Below the pieces are notes generated by a model. The model ran no database searches and was not told the DNA's origin. It saw only the letters and a list, made by a program, of their open reading frames with translations. A program made the position numbers and the translations under genes. DNA of 64,000 nucleotides from Planctomycetota bacterium (lineage in GTDB: Bacteria; Planctomycetota; UBA1135; GCA-002686595), in NCBI GenBank assembly GCA_016714045.1, contig JADJNY010000001.1, forward strand, positions 62,001 to 126,000. Reading direction: 5' to 3'. Positions 34,809-43,413 of this stretch are shown here, piece by piece; position 1 is the first letter of the stretch, and the number at the start of each line of letters is the position of its first letter.

Positions 34809-35870
34809 ATGACCCGCTCGCTCGACTCGCTCGCGTCCGCGCTCCAGGCGCGCGTCTTCTGGGGCGTGTTCCTCGGCGCGCTCGGGCGCCTGGCACTTTG
34901 GGGGTTCCTCGTCTGCGGCACGCTCGCGCTGCTCCTGCGCTACGTCCTGCGGCTCGAGCGCGCCGACGCCGCGTGGGCGCTCGCGCCGATGGCGCTCGTC
35001 CCGCTCGCCGCGTGGATCGTCGCGCGCCGCCGCCGTCTTTCGCACGCGGGCGCCGTGACGTGGCTCGATCTGCGCACGGACGCGAACGGGGCCTTGCTCA
35101 CCGAGCTCGAGCTCGCCGACGCGCGGTGGACCTCGCGCACCGACGCCGCGCTCGCGCGTTCGCTCGCTCTGCCGCGTCCGCGCCTCGGACGGCCCGCGCT
35201 GCAGACTTTCCCCGCGCTCGCGTTCGCCGCGGCCGCGCTGTGGATCGAGCTGCCGCGCGATCCCGTCCTCCCGCCGCGCAAGCTCGAGGACGCGCTCGTC
35301 GAACGCGTCGAGGAGAAGCTCGAGACGTTGAAGGAGGAGGTCGCGCTCGAGCCCGAACTCGAAAAGGAGCTCGAAGCGCGCCTCGAACGCCTGGAGGACG
35401 AGCGCGGCGATCCCGAACAGGCCTTCGAAGCGATCGACGGTCTCGACGAGCGCCTGGAGCAGGAAGGCGAGCGCCTCGCCGAGACGATCCAGGACGCGCA
35501 GGACTCGCTCTCCCAGGCGAGCGAGTCCGCCGCGAGCGACCCCGAGAGCGCGCAGAAGGAGCTCGAGCAGGCGCTCGGCGAGCTCGCGAAGGCGGGCCTC
35601 GAGAAGAACCTGTCCGAAGAACTGAAGAGCCAGCTGGGTTCGGACTCGCTCGAGCTCCCGCCGGGCACGAAGCTCGACGCGCGGAAGATCGAGGCGCTGT
35701 CGAAGGAGCTCTCTGAAGCGCTCGCGACGAAGCTCGACAAGCTCGGCAAGGCGGGCCTCGCGAAGATGGGCAAGCTCGGCAAGAAGGGCGAGCTCGCGAA
35801 GCTCGACGACTTCGAGCCGACCGGCCACGTCTGCGACGAGAACTGCAAGAAGAACCCCGGCGGGACATGA
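34809..35870 (+). CDS. Two-helix membrane protein with long coiled coil; ends at an in-frame TGA before its natural C-terminus
   Basis: The ORF encodes 353 residues. Two membrane helices near the N-terminus (WGFLVCGTLALLLRYVL and LAPMALVPLAAWIVA), then a third hydrophobic patch, precede a long acidic coiled coil at ~155-300 (VEEKLETLKEEVALEPELEK and KELEQALGELAKAGLEKNL). A Lys/Gly-rich segment ends in HVCDENCKKNPGGT-stop. Protein-like sequence continues in the same frame for 115 codons to 36218, so the TGA at 35868-35870 appears to interrupt a longer protein. It heads the MoxR/ABC block. The role is unknown; it is probably a structural membrane partner of the MoxR system. Confidence 0.82.
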   Translation: MTRSLDSLASALQARVFWGVFLGALGRLALWGFLVCGTLALLLRYVLRLERADAAWALAPMALVPLAAWIVARRRRLSHAGAVTWLDLRTDANGALLTELELADARWTSRTDAALARSLALPRPRLGRPALQTFPALAFAAAALWIELPRDPVLPPRKLEDALVERVEEKLETLKEEVALEPELEKELEARLERLEDERGDPEQAFEAIDGLDERLEQEGERLAETIQDAQDSLSQASESAASDPESAQKELEQALGELAKAGLEKNLSEELKSQLGSDSLELPPGTKLDARKIEALSKELSEALATKLDKLGKAGLAKMGKLGKKGELAKLDDFEPTGHVCDENCKKNPGGT

Positions 35871-36218
35871 AAGGGCACTGGTCGCGCCGGGTGCGCGACG
35901 ACCGACGGTGACGGGAACCCTGGACGCGGCGGCATCAGTCGCGGCCGCGCCGACGCCGAGCTCACGTGGGGCGAGGAGTCGCAGGGCCGAACGGACCAGT
36001 TCGAGGCGAAGGCGCTCGACCCGGCGCAAAGCCTCGACCTCGAGCACAGCGCGCTCCTCGGCGTCGGTGCGGGCGCGCCGAACGTCGCGCCCGAGGCGGA
36101 GTCCGCCGGCGGCGGGGACGTGCAGGCCTCGACCGGCAAGAGCGCGTGGCGCCGACGCCTCGCGCCGCACCACCGCCAGGCCGTGAAGGAGTTCTTCGGC
36201 CCGGCGGGCGGCAAGTGA
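35871..36218 (+). pseudogene. In-frame continuation of the coiled-coil membrane protein beyond the TGA
   Basis: Reading on in frame gives 115 codons with the composition of this genome, including RGGISRGRADAELTWGEE, FEAKALDPAQSLDLEHSALL and RHHRQ-like RRLAPHHRQAVKEFFGPAGG, then TGA 36216-36218. From memory, planctomycete proteins next to MoxR end with a similar GRGG.SRGR.DA.L.W block. The TGA falls among cysteines (HVC, ENC, TGA, AGC), so Cys is the likely ancestral residue. A 7-bp stem GTCGCGC/GCGCGAC with loop CGGGT lies at 35881-35899. It may be a nonsense lesion, readthrough or selenocysteine insertion; see findings. Confidence 0.65.
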
Positions 36219-36374
36219 CGCGGAGCGCGCTGAAGCGCTCCGCCTCGCGATCCATCCCGCTGCGAAGCGTCGACGCGCGCGTCGGCGCGGCACGGCACGA
36301 AATGGAGCGCCCCGTCCCCGCGTAGCGCGCCGCTCGCGGCGCAGCGCCGCGCGCGTTCCGTCCCCGTCCGCTGC

Positions 36375-36380
36375 TATCCT
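36375..36380 (+). promoter_or_regulatory. Putative -10 (TATCCT) upstream of moxR
   Basis: CTGCTATCCTGTG lies 59 bases before the leader ORF (36440) and 127 bases before moxR ATG 36508. Confidence 0.5.
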
Positions 36381-36439
36381 GTGCGCGCGTCGGCGGTCTT
36401 CCCCGTCCGCCGTCCCCCCGAGCCCCGAGAGGAGAGTCG

Positions 36440-36511
36440 ATGTCGAGCGTCGTCCGCCCGCCCGTGCCCCCGTTCGTCCGCGTCGCGCTCGCCCCGCGGA
36501 GGGCGCGATGA
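36440..36511 (+). CDS. 23-codon upstream ORF overlapping the moxR start
   Basis: ATG 36440 has the best ribosome site nearby (GAGAGGAGAG, proper spacing). It encodes MSSVVRPPVPPFVRVALAPR... and stops at TGA 36509-36511, overlapping moxR ATG 36508 as ATGA. moxR itself has the weaker site GGAGG further upstream in the same ORF. It is likely a leader peptide for translational coupling. Confidence 0.45.
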   Translation: MSSVVRPPVPPFVRVALAPRRAR

Positions 36512-37542
36512 AGAACGACGCGACGCTGATCGCCCCCGACGAGCTCGAGCGCGCCAAGGCGCAGGCCGAGCGCATCCAGGACGGCCTCGACCGGACGCTG
36601 TTCGACCAGTAGGAGCTCACGAAGCTCGTCGTCGTCGGCTGCCTCGCGCGCGGTCACGTGCTGCTCGAAGGTCTGCCTGGCCTCGGCAAGACGGAGCTCG
36701 TGAAGGCGCTCGCGACGCTGCTCGGGATCTCCTTCAAGCGCCTGCAGTTCACGCCCGACCTCCTGCCCGGCGACGTGACGGGCGGGCACATCCTGGAGGA
36801 GACGCCGAAGGGCCGCGCGCTCGTGTTCCACCCCGGGCCGATCTTCACGAACGTGCTGCTCGCCGACGAGATCAACCGCGCGTCGCCGAAGACGCAGTCC
36901 GCGCTGCTCGAGGCGATGCAGGAGCGCCGCGTCACCGTGCTCGGCGAGACGCACCCGCTGCCGGCGCCGTTCTACGTGCTCGCGACGCAGAACCCGATCG
37001 AGCTCGAGGGCACGTATCCCTTGCCCGAGGCGCAGCTCGACCGCTTCCTCTTCAAGCTCGACGTGCCGACCGTCGGCCGCGGCGCGCTCGAGTCGATCCT
37101 GACGACGCGCCGCATGGGCACGCCGCCGAAGCTCGAGGCCGTGACGAATGGGGCGGAGCTCGCCGAGCTCTTCCGCGCCGTCGACGCGATCCACCTGCCG
37201 CGCGCCGTCGCGAACTGGATCGCGCGTCTCGTGCACGCGACGCATCCCGGCTCGGACCTGGCGCCTGCGAAGGCGAAGAGCTACGTGCGCTACGGCGCCT
37301 CGCCGCGCGCCGCGATCGCGGTCGCGGAGGCCGCGCGCGCGCACGCGCTGCTCGCGGGCCGTCCCAACGCGGGCTTCGACGACGTGCGCGCGGTCGCGCT
37401 GTCCGCGATGGCGCACAGGATCGTCCTCGACTACCGCGCGCGCCTCGACGGCTTGAACGGACGCGCGATCGTCGCGGAAGTGCTCTCGAACGTCTCCGAG
37501 CTCGCGGAGGCGCTGCCGAACGACGTGGTCGAGCGGGTCTAG
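36508..37542 (+). CDS. moxR: MoxR-family AAA+ ATPase, frame interrupted by TAG at codon 35
   Basis: The full-length frame is 344 codons. After the N-terminal helix (LERAKAQAERIQDGLDRTLF) the codon at 36610-36612 is TAG, followed in frame by ELTKLVVVGCLARGHVLLEG. Walker A GLPGLGKT (residues 55-62), Walker B VLLADEINRASPKTQ, sensor I ATQNPIELEGTYPLPEAQ and arginine DRFLFKLD follow, then the C-terminal lid. Related MoxR proteins have Gln or Glu at the stop position. GTG 36658 could restart translation, but the product would lack the nucleotide-pocket VVG region. MoxR ATPases work as chaperones with DUF58/VWA proteins, which are encoded nearby. The identity is certain; whether it is functional is not. 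Confidence 0.85.
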
Positions 37543-37552
37543 GGAGGTGCTC

Positions 37553-39505
37553 GTGATCACGCTTCGCTCTCTGTCGCGCGTCGCGGCCTTCGCGTTCGCG
37601 CTCGCTTCGATCCAAGGCGCTCCTGCATCCGCAGCGCCGGCGCAGCTCACCGTGGTCGCGCCGCAGGCGACGGGCGCGCCGACGAGCTCGCACCGCCCGC
37701 CGATGTCGGCGACGCTCACCGACGCTCAGGTCGACGTCGTCGCATGGTCCGCCTGGCCCGAGATGCTCTACCAGGGGCTCCAGCCGCTCGTGTTCGAGCT
37801 CACGAACCGAAGCGAGGACGAGCGCACGATCGATCTGTCCCTTGCGCGCGGCTGGGGCGACGACCGCTGGACCGTCGAGGAGAGCGTGACCGTCGCCGCC
37901 GGCGCGCGCGAGCGGCTCGAGCTCTTCGCGCCCGTCGCGCGCAGCTACGACAGCGCGTACACGGCGACGATTCGTTCGCGCGGCGAGACCACGTACATCA
38001 ACAACCTCGGCGCGAACCAGCCGCCGAACCCCACGGTGTGGCCGGTGATCTACGTGCACACGGCCGCGCGCACGCCGCAAGCCGGCGCCGTCGAAGTGTG
38101 GGGAGCCGCGCTCGGCTCGATCACGCCCGAGGGCCTGCCGCACCAGGAGACGCCGGAGCCGCCGATGGTGCGCGTCCACATGGGCGGCGTCGGCCCCATG
38201 CCCATTCCCGCGGCGACGACGGCGACGTCGTCCGCGTGGAGCGTCGCGGTGACGGCCGTGCCCGTCGAGGAGCTCCCCGCGCGCTTCGAGCCGTACACGA
38301 GCTTGAAAGGCGTGATCCTCGACGCGCAGGGCGCACTGCCGCGTTCCGACGTGCTCGACGCGCTGCTCGCGTGGACGCGCCTCGGCGGTTGCCTCGTGTT
38401 TCAGGGGCCGGAGGCGCGCGCGAAGGCGCTCGCGGTGCCCGGCGCGGCGGCGTGGATCGAGGAGCGCTTCCTGCTCTCCGCGAGCGGCGCCGATGCGGTC
38501 TACGCATGCGGTCAGGGCGCGCTCGTGCTCGCGGGCTCGGCGGACGTCCAGACCGTGCAGACGATCGCGGACGCGCCGCGGCACGCGTCGGCCATCGAGA
38601 CGATCGGTCGCGGGCTCGTGCACGGGGTCTCGTTCGCCAGCTCGCCGCAGCACGAGGTGGAGCTCGCGTCACTCCCAGGACTCTCGGGGCTCGACCTGCC
38701 GTACCGCGCGCTGACGCTTCTGCTCGTGCTCTTCGCCATCGTGATCGGGCCCGTGAACCTGATCGTCGTGCAGAAGCTCAAGCGACCCGCGCTCCTGCTG
38801 GTCACGGTGCCCTTGATCGCGCTCGTGTTCTCGGTCGGGCTGTTCGCGTACGGTGCCGTTTCGCAGGGACTCGGCACGCGCGCGCGCTCCCATTCGATCA
38901 CCTGGCTCGACCAGCGCACGCACGGCGCGACGACGCTCGAGGTGCGCTCCCTCTTCGCCGGCATGCCCGCGGGGGACGGCTGGAGACCGGGCCCGGGCGT
39001 CGCGTGCGTCGCGCTGCCGCACCGCAGCGGATCGACGGGGCAGCTCCGCCTCGACTTCCGCGAGGGCCTCGCGTACACCGGCGACTACCTCCCCGTGCGG
39101 CGCGAAGTGCGCGAGGCGTTCCTCGTCGATCGCGCGGCGCGCGCGCGGCTCTCGTTGACGCGGAACGGCGAGCGCATCACGGTCGAAAACGGCCTCGGCG
39201 CGGGCATCGCGAGCCTCGTCCTGCGCGACGCCGACGGCGACTGGCACGTGTCCACCGGCCGGATCGACGCCGGCGCGAGGGCGGAGTTGGAGCCCGTCAC
39301 CGCCGCGAACCTTGCGATGGACCGCGTGCACGAGACCCTCGCGAGCGTCGAGGCCGTGGCGAGCGTGACCGACCCGTTCACTGGGACCTACGTCGCGCGT
39401 CTCGAGGCGTCCGCGTTCGTCGACGCGTGCGGCGTCGAGTACGCGGAAGAAGAGAGCGTGCACGTCGTCTTCGGCGTGCTCGAGTCGGAGGGCGGTGGAC
39501 GATGA
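37553..39505 (+). CDS. Exported large membrane protein of the MoxR/ABC block
   Basis: The protein has 650 residues. GTG 37553 lies 5 bases after GGGAGG. A signal peptide (SLSRVAAFAFALASIQGAPASA) is followed by ~350 residues of beta-rich sequence. Part of this (LDALLAWTRLGGCLVFQG) resembles the glutamine-amidotransferase-like fold found in such membrane proteins. Two membrane helices at ~385-435 (RALTLLLVLFAIVIGPVNLI and LLVTVPLIALVFSVGLFAYG) precede a beta-rich C-terminal domain. The G-P-V-N in the first helix is typical of planctomycete proteins in MoxR/ABC clusters. It overlaps the ABC ATPase gene by ATGA. The function is unknown; it is likely a periplasmic-facing partner of the transporter. 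Confidence 0.8.
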   Translation: MITLRSLSRVAAFAFALASIQGAPASAAPAQLTVVAPQATGAPTSSHRPPMSATLTDAQVDVVAWSAWPEMLYQGLQPLVFELTNRSEDERTIDLSLARGWGDDRWTVEESVTVAAGARERLELFAPVARSYDSAYTATIRSRGETTYINNLGANQPPNPTVWPVIYVHTAARTPQAGAVEVWGAALGSITPEGLPHQETPEPPMVRVHMGGVGPMPIPAATTATSSAWSVAVTAVPVEELPARFEPYTSLKGVILDAQGALPRSDVLDALLAWTRLGGCLVFQGPEARAKALAVPGAAAWIEERFLLSASGADAVYACGQGALVLAGSADVQTVQTIADAPRHASAIETIGRGLVHGVSFASSPQHEVELASLPGLSGLDLPYRALTLLLVLFAIVIGPVNLIVVQKLKRPALLLVTVPLIALVFSVGLFAYGAVSQGLGTRARSHSITWLDQRTHGATTLEVRSLFAGMPAGDGWRPGPGVACVALPHRSGSTGQLRLDFREGLAYTGDYLPVRREVREAFLVDRAARARLSLTRNGERITVENGLGAGIASLVLRDADGDWHVSTGRIDAGARAELEPVTAANLAMDRVHETLASVEAVASVTDPFTGTYVARLEASAFVDACGVEYAEEESVHVVFGVLESEGGGR

Positions 39506-40353
39506 CGCTCGCGCTCGAGATCCGCTCCATCACGAAGACGTTCGGCGCGCTCAAGGCCGTCAACGAGGTCTCGTTCCAGGTGAAGCGCGGCGAGATCCTC
39601 GGCTTCATCGGCCCCAACGGCGCGGGGAAGACGACGACGATGCGCATTTGCGCGACGCTCGAGTACCCCGACCACGGCGACGTGTTCGTCGACGGGCACT
39701 CCGTGCTCACGTACCCGCGCGAGGTCCGCGCGCGCCTCGGCTTCATGCCCGACTCGTACGGCGCCTACGCGAACACGACGATCTGGGAGTATCTCGACTT
39801 CTACGCGCGCGCCTACGGCCTGAAGGGCGCTTCGCGCTCGAAGCGCGTGGGCGAGGTGATGGACTTCACGCAGCTCGGCGACCTGCAGGAGAAGGAGATC
39901 GCGACGCTCTCGAAGGGCATGAAGCAGCGCTTGTGCCTGGCGAAGACGCTGTTGCACGACCCATCCGTGATGATCCTCGACGAACCGGCGGCGGGGCTCG
40001 ATCCCCGCGCGCGCGTCGAGCTGCGCGAGCTCGTCCGCGCCCTCGCGGGCATGGGCAAGGCGATCCTCGTCTCGTCGCACATCCTCACCGAGCTCGCGGA
40101 GATGTGCGACGGCGTCGCGGTCATCGAGCGCGGCACGCTCAAGTTCGAACACCAGGGCACGCCGGAGGACTTGTCCAAGCTGCTCGCGGCGCTCGTCGCG
40201 CAGGGCCTCGCGCCCGTCGAGTTCGCGCCGCGCGAGGCGAACCTCGAAGAAGTGTTCCTGTCGCTGACCGAAGGGGGGAGCTCACGAGGCGCCGCCGCGA
40301 CGGCCGGGGCGTTCCGTGTCGCGCCGCGCGCACGTCCTTCCCCGACGTGCTGA
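39502..40353 (+). CDS. ABC transporter ATP-binding protein
   Basis: The protein has 283 residues, starting with ATGA overlap of the preceding gene. It has a complete nucleotide-binding domain: Walker A GPNGAGKT (37-44), Q-loop replaced by a MPDSYGAY loop, signature LSKGMKQRL (136-144), Walker B VMILDEP (156-162) and H-loop SSH (191-193). It belongs to the group of ABC-2-type/gliding-like exporters that pair with membrane permeases rather than binding proteins. The last ~20 residues are Ala/Arg/Pro-rich and overlap the permease gene. It energises the two permeases encoded directly after it. Confidence 0.93.
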   Translation: MTLALEIRSITKTFGALKAVNEVSFQVKRGEILGFIGPNGAGKTTTMRICATLEYPDHGDVFVDGHSVLTYPREVRARLGFMPDSYGAYANTTIWEYLDFYARAYGLKGASRSKRVGEVMDFTQLGDLQEKEIATLSKGMKQRLCLAKTLLHDPSVMILDEPAAGLDPRARVELRELVRALAGMGKAILVSSHILTELAEMCDGVAVIERGTLKFEHQGTPEDLSKLLAALVAQGLAPVEFAPREANLEEVFLSLTEGGSSRGAAATAGAFRVAPRARPSPTC

Positions 40354-41819
40354 ACCCGATCCTGGTGAAGGAGCTGCGCTCGGCGCTGCGCGGGCGCTAC
40401 TTCCGCATCCTGTTCCCGTTCACGCTGCTTTCCGCGACGGTGATCGCGGTGCTCGTGCTCGTCGACCGCTCGGGCTTTCGCTCGGACACGCTCGGGCGCG
40501 ACCTCTTCCAAGCGATGTACGCGTGCCTGCTCTTCGCGGTCACGGGGCTCGTGCCGTTCTCCGCGTTCCTGTCGATGGGGAACGAGTGGGACGAGCACAC
40601 GTACGACCTGCTCGTCCTCTCGCGGCTGCGGCCGCTGCAGATCGCGCTCGGGAAGCTCCTGTCCGCGGGGATCGAGGGCCTGCTCTACTTTTCCGCCTTC
40701 ACGCCGCTGCTCGTCTTCGCGTTCCTCCTGCGGGGCATCGACATCACGTCGATCGTGCTCCTGCTCGTCGGCGCATGGGTCGCGTCCGCGTCGACGTCGG
40801 CCGTCGCGCTCGCGCTGTCGAGCTTGAGCCGACTGCGCATCGTGCGCGTGGTGCTCATGGCGCTCCTCGCGGCGATCCTGTTCGGAGCGAACATCGGCGC
40901 GAACGCGTTCGTCGACGACTACCTGCGCAGCCCGTCGCCGATGGACACGGTGGAGGACTGGCAGACGCTGATCCTCACGCTGTCGCTGATGGGACTCCCC
41001 GGGTTGCTCGCGCTCGCCGTCGCGTCGAGCCGCCTCGCGCACGCCGAAGAGAACGCGTCGACCGCGCCGCGCGTGCTCATGACCGGGTTGCTCGTGTTCC
41101 TGCTGGGCATGGCCGTGTGGGCGCACGCGGGGTCGCCGTCGAGGCACGGACCGTTCGTGATGGGGCTCTTGCTGCTCATGGGCGTCGCCCTATGCGACCT
41201 GTTCTTCGTCACCGAGCGCGAGAGCCTGTCCCGCCGCGTGCGGCTCCTCGTCCCCCAGGGCCGCGTGCGCGCGCTCCTCGCCGCGCCCTTCCTCCCGGGC
41301 GGCGGGCGCGGAGTCCTGCTCTTCTTCTTGCACGTGGTGTTGATCCTCGCGGCGGTCGCGATCCAGTGCGTTGGTTGGGGAACGGGCGGTGGTCGCACGA
41401 CGGGGGAGTTCACGTCCGTCGGTGTGTTCGCGGCGTACGTCGTCGTCTACCTCGGGCTGCCCATGCTCGTCGGCTCGCGCTGGACGGACGATCCGCGCAT
41501 GCGCCTTCTCCTGCGCGTCCTGATCCCGGTGGGGACGCTCCTCTCCGTGTTCGTGCCCGCGCTCGTCGGCTTTCTCGTCGACTTGCCCCAGTGGACGCGG
41601 ATGGAGCATCCGCTCGATCCCGTGTGGGTCGCCGTGGAGTGCGGCATCGACGGGTACGACGCGAGAGCGCTCGGCGTCGCGGCCGTCGTCGTCGCCGGGC
41701 TCGTCGTGCTCCTCAGCGTGCCGCGCGTCGTGCGCGGGCTCGGCGAGGTTCGGACCGCGGCCGGGGAGCGCGACCAGCGCCAGCGCGCGCTCCCGGCGGA
41801 GGCTTCGCGTGCCGCCTGA
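40347..41819 (+). CDS. ABC transporter permease 1
   Basis: The protein has 490 residues. GTG 40347 overlaps the ATPase stop by 7 bases; the start MLNPILVKELRSALRGRYF is conserved in the next gene (LLVKEVRQALRGRWFKS). About 10-12 membrane segments include LLFAVTGLVPFSAFLSMG and VALALSSLSRLRIVRVVLM. The EWDEHTYDLLVLSRLRPLQI motif after the second helix is typical of ABC-2 permeases with the sequence ...T..LLL.S.L....I..GK. It is likely one half of a heterodimeric transporter or machinery channel. Confidence 0.88.
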   Translation: MLNPILVKELRSALRGRYFRILFPFTLLSATVIAVLVLVDRSGFRSDTLGRDLFQAMYACLLFAVTGLVPFSAFLSMGNEWDEHTYDLLVLSRLRPLQIALGKLLSAGIEGLLYFSAFTPLLVFAFLLRGIDITSIVLLLVGAWVASASTSAVALALSSLSRLRIVRVVLMALLAAILFGANIGANAFVDDYLRSPSPMDTVEDWQTLILTLSLMGLPGLLALAVASSRLAHAEENASTAPRVLMTGLLVFLLGMAVWAHAGSPSRHGPFVMGLLLLMGVALCDLFFVTERESLSRRVRLLVPQGRVRALLAAPFLPGGGRGVLLFFLHVVLILAAVAIQCVGWGTGGGRTTGEFTSVGVFAAYVVVYLGLPMLVGSRWTDDPRMRLLLRVLIPVGTLLSVFVPALVGFLVDLPQWTRMEHPLDPVWVAVECGIDGYDARALGVAAVVVAGLVVLLSVPRVVRGLGEVRTAAGERDQRQRALPAEASRAA

Positions 41820-43413
41820 GGTCGTGCTTTCCTCGGCCGGCGCGGCGCCGCGCGCGCCGGCGTTCGCTCGAACGGCGGAGTGGCTCGCCGAGCGCGCGAC
41901 GCCGCTCCTCGTGAAGGAGGTGCGCCAGGCGCTGCGCGGACGCTGGTTCAAGTCGGCGCTGCTCGTGTCGCTCGCGCTGACGACGCTAGCGGGCTTCATC
42001 GTCCTCGGTGTCGTCATCCCGCTCTCCGAGGGCCAGATGAACGGCTACGAGGGCCTGATCCTCTTCGGCGCGTGCTTCAGCGCGACGGCGATCGGCGCGG
42101 CGGGGATCGTCCCGTTCGCGGCGTTCTCGTCGATGAACGCCGAGGCGGAGGAGAACACGCTCGAGCTCCTGCTGCTCTCGAACCTGTCGCCGCTCGAGAT
42201 CGTGCTGGGCAAGCTCGGCTCGTCCGTGCTGCAGGCGCTGCTCGTGTGCTCGACCGCGTTGCCGTTCGCCGTCGTCGCGTGGAACCTGGGCGGTCTGCCG
42301 CCCTCCGTGCTCGTGCTCGCGCCGCTCTTCACCGTCCTCGGCTCGGCGTGCTTCTCCGCGATCGGCATCGCACTGTCCACCCTGTCGCGCACGCGGTGGG
42401 TGCGTGTCGTGCTGATGGTCTTGTTCGGCTTCTTCCTCTTCAACTTCGCGCAAAACGTGCTCCTGTTCGCGTTCCTCGGCGCGGCCGCCGCCTTCCTGCC
42501 GGGGGCGGGCGGGGTCCCGCTCGTCGAGTTCTCGGTCGCGGGGTCGATCCTCTCCGTCGCGTTCCTCGGGGTCGCGGCCACGTTCGCGAGCGACCTACTG
42601 TCCCACCGCGAGGAGAGCGGCTCGACGCCGATGCGGCGCGTCGTCGCGGCGTTGACCATCGTCGGCGCGGTCGCTGTCGCCCTGTGCGGCGCCGTGTCGA
42701 CCGGGGGCGGCAGCGCGTTCGGCGTCGGATCGAGCGCCGGGAGCGCTCCGCTCGGCGTGATCGTGCTGGGGGCGGTGCTGGCCGTGATCGCCCTGCCGCT
42801 CGCGTGGTGCTGCACCGAGAGCGAGGCGCTCCCGCTCGGCGCGCGCGCGCGTCCGCCCCGACGGGGTGTGATGAGCGGGCTCGGCCTGCTGTTCGTCAGC
42901 GGCGGCGGCCGCGGCGCGTGGCTCGCGACGGCCGCGTTCGGGCTGCTCGGGTTCGCGCACGTCGTGGGCAGCGTCGTCGGCGCGCGGGGCTGGAGCGCGA
43001 GCGCGACGCAGGGCCTCGTACTGCTCCTCACGGCGTGGATCTGGCTGCTCTTGCCCTCGGTCGTCTTCTCACCCTTCACGGCGCGGCTCCCGATGCGCCT
43101 CGCCGCGCGCGCTGCGCTGTGGTTCTTCCCATGGATCGCGTTCCTCGGGACGTCGCTCGTCTTCGTCGCGTTGCGCGGTCCGGGCGTCCACGCGATGGAG
43201 AACGCAGCGAACCCGTTCTGGCTGATGCAGGCGATCGACTCGACGGGGCGGCCCGAGGACGCGGCCGCGGGGGTTCTCCTCGTGCTCACGGCCGGCGTGA
43301 CGCTCGCGGCGAACGGGTGGCGCATGTTCCAAAGCGTGCGCGAGGTGCGCAGCGCGATGACGGAGCGCGACGCGCTCGAACGGAAGGTCCTCGATGCCGC
43401 GCCCCAGTCCTGA
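41809..43413 (+). CDS. ABC transporter permease 2
   Basis: The protein has 534 residues from GTG 41809, overlapping permease 1 by 11 bases. It is a paralogue of permease 1, with the shared VKE.R.ALRGR start, GIVPFAAFSSMN, AEAEENTLELLLLSNLSPLE and IVLGKLGSSVLQALLV in order. It has about 12 membrane helices and a GGGRGAW segment also found in permease 1 (GGGRGVL). It ends just inside the DUF58 gene start. The substrate is unknown. Confidence 0.88.
   Translation: MPPEVVLSSAGAAPRAPAFARTAEWLAERATPLLVKEVRQALRGRWFKSALLVSLALTTLAGFIVLGVVIPLSEGQMNGYEGLILFGACFSATAIGAAGIVPFAAFSSMNAEAEENTLELLLLSNLSPLEIVLGKLGSSVLQALLVCSTALPFAVVAWNLGGLPPSVLVLAPLFTVLGSACFSAIGIALSTLSRTRWVRVVLMVLFGFFLFNFAQNVLLFAFLGAAAAFLPGAGGVPLVEFSVAGSILSVAFLGVAATFASDLLSHREESGSTPMRRVVAALTIVGAVAVALCGAVSTGGGSAFGVGSSAGSAPLGVIVLGAVLAVIALPLAWCCTESEALPLGARARPPRRGVMSGLGLLFVSGGGRGAWLATAAFGLLGFAHVVGSVVGARGWSASATQGLVLLLTAWIWLLLPSVVFSPFTARLPMRLAARAALWFFPWIAFLGTSLVFVALRGPGVHAMENAANPFWLMQAIDSTGRPEDAAAGVLLVLTAGVTLAANGWRMFQSVREVRSAMTERDALERKVLDAAPQS

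Noticed and set aside
36610..36612. TAG in moxR read as pyrrolysine
   Set aside because: No pyrrolysine system is expected in this group and homologues have Gln or Glu at the site. A mutation or sequence error is more likely.
34809..37542. A reassigned genetic code explaining both in-frame stops
   Set aside because: Other genes here end normally at TGA and TAG (for example 37540-37542 TAG, 44240-44242 TGA), with neighbours starting directly after.
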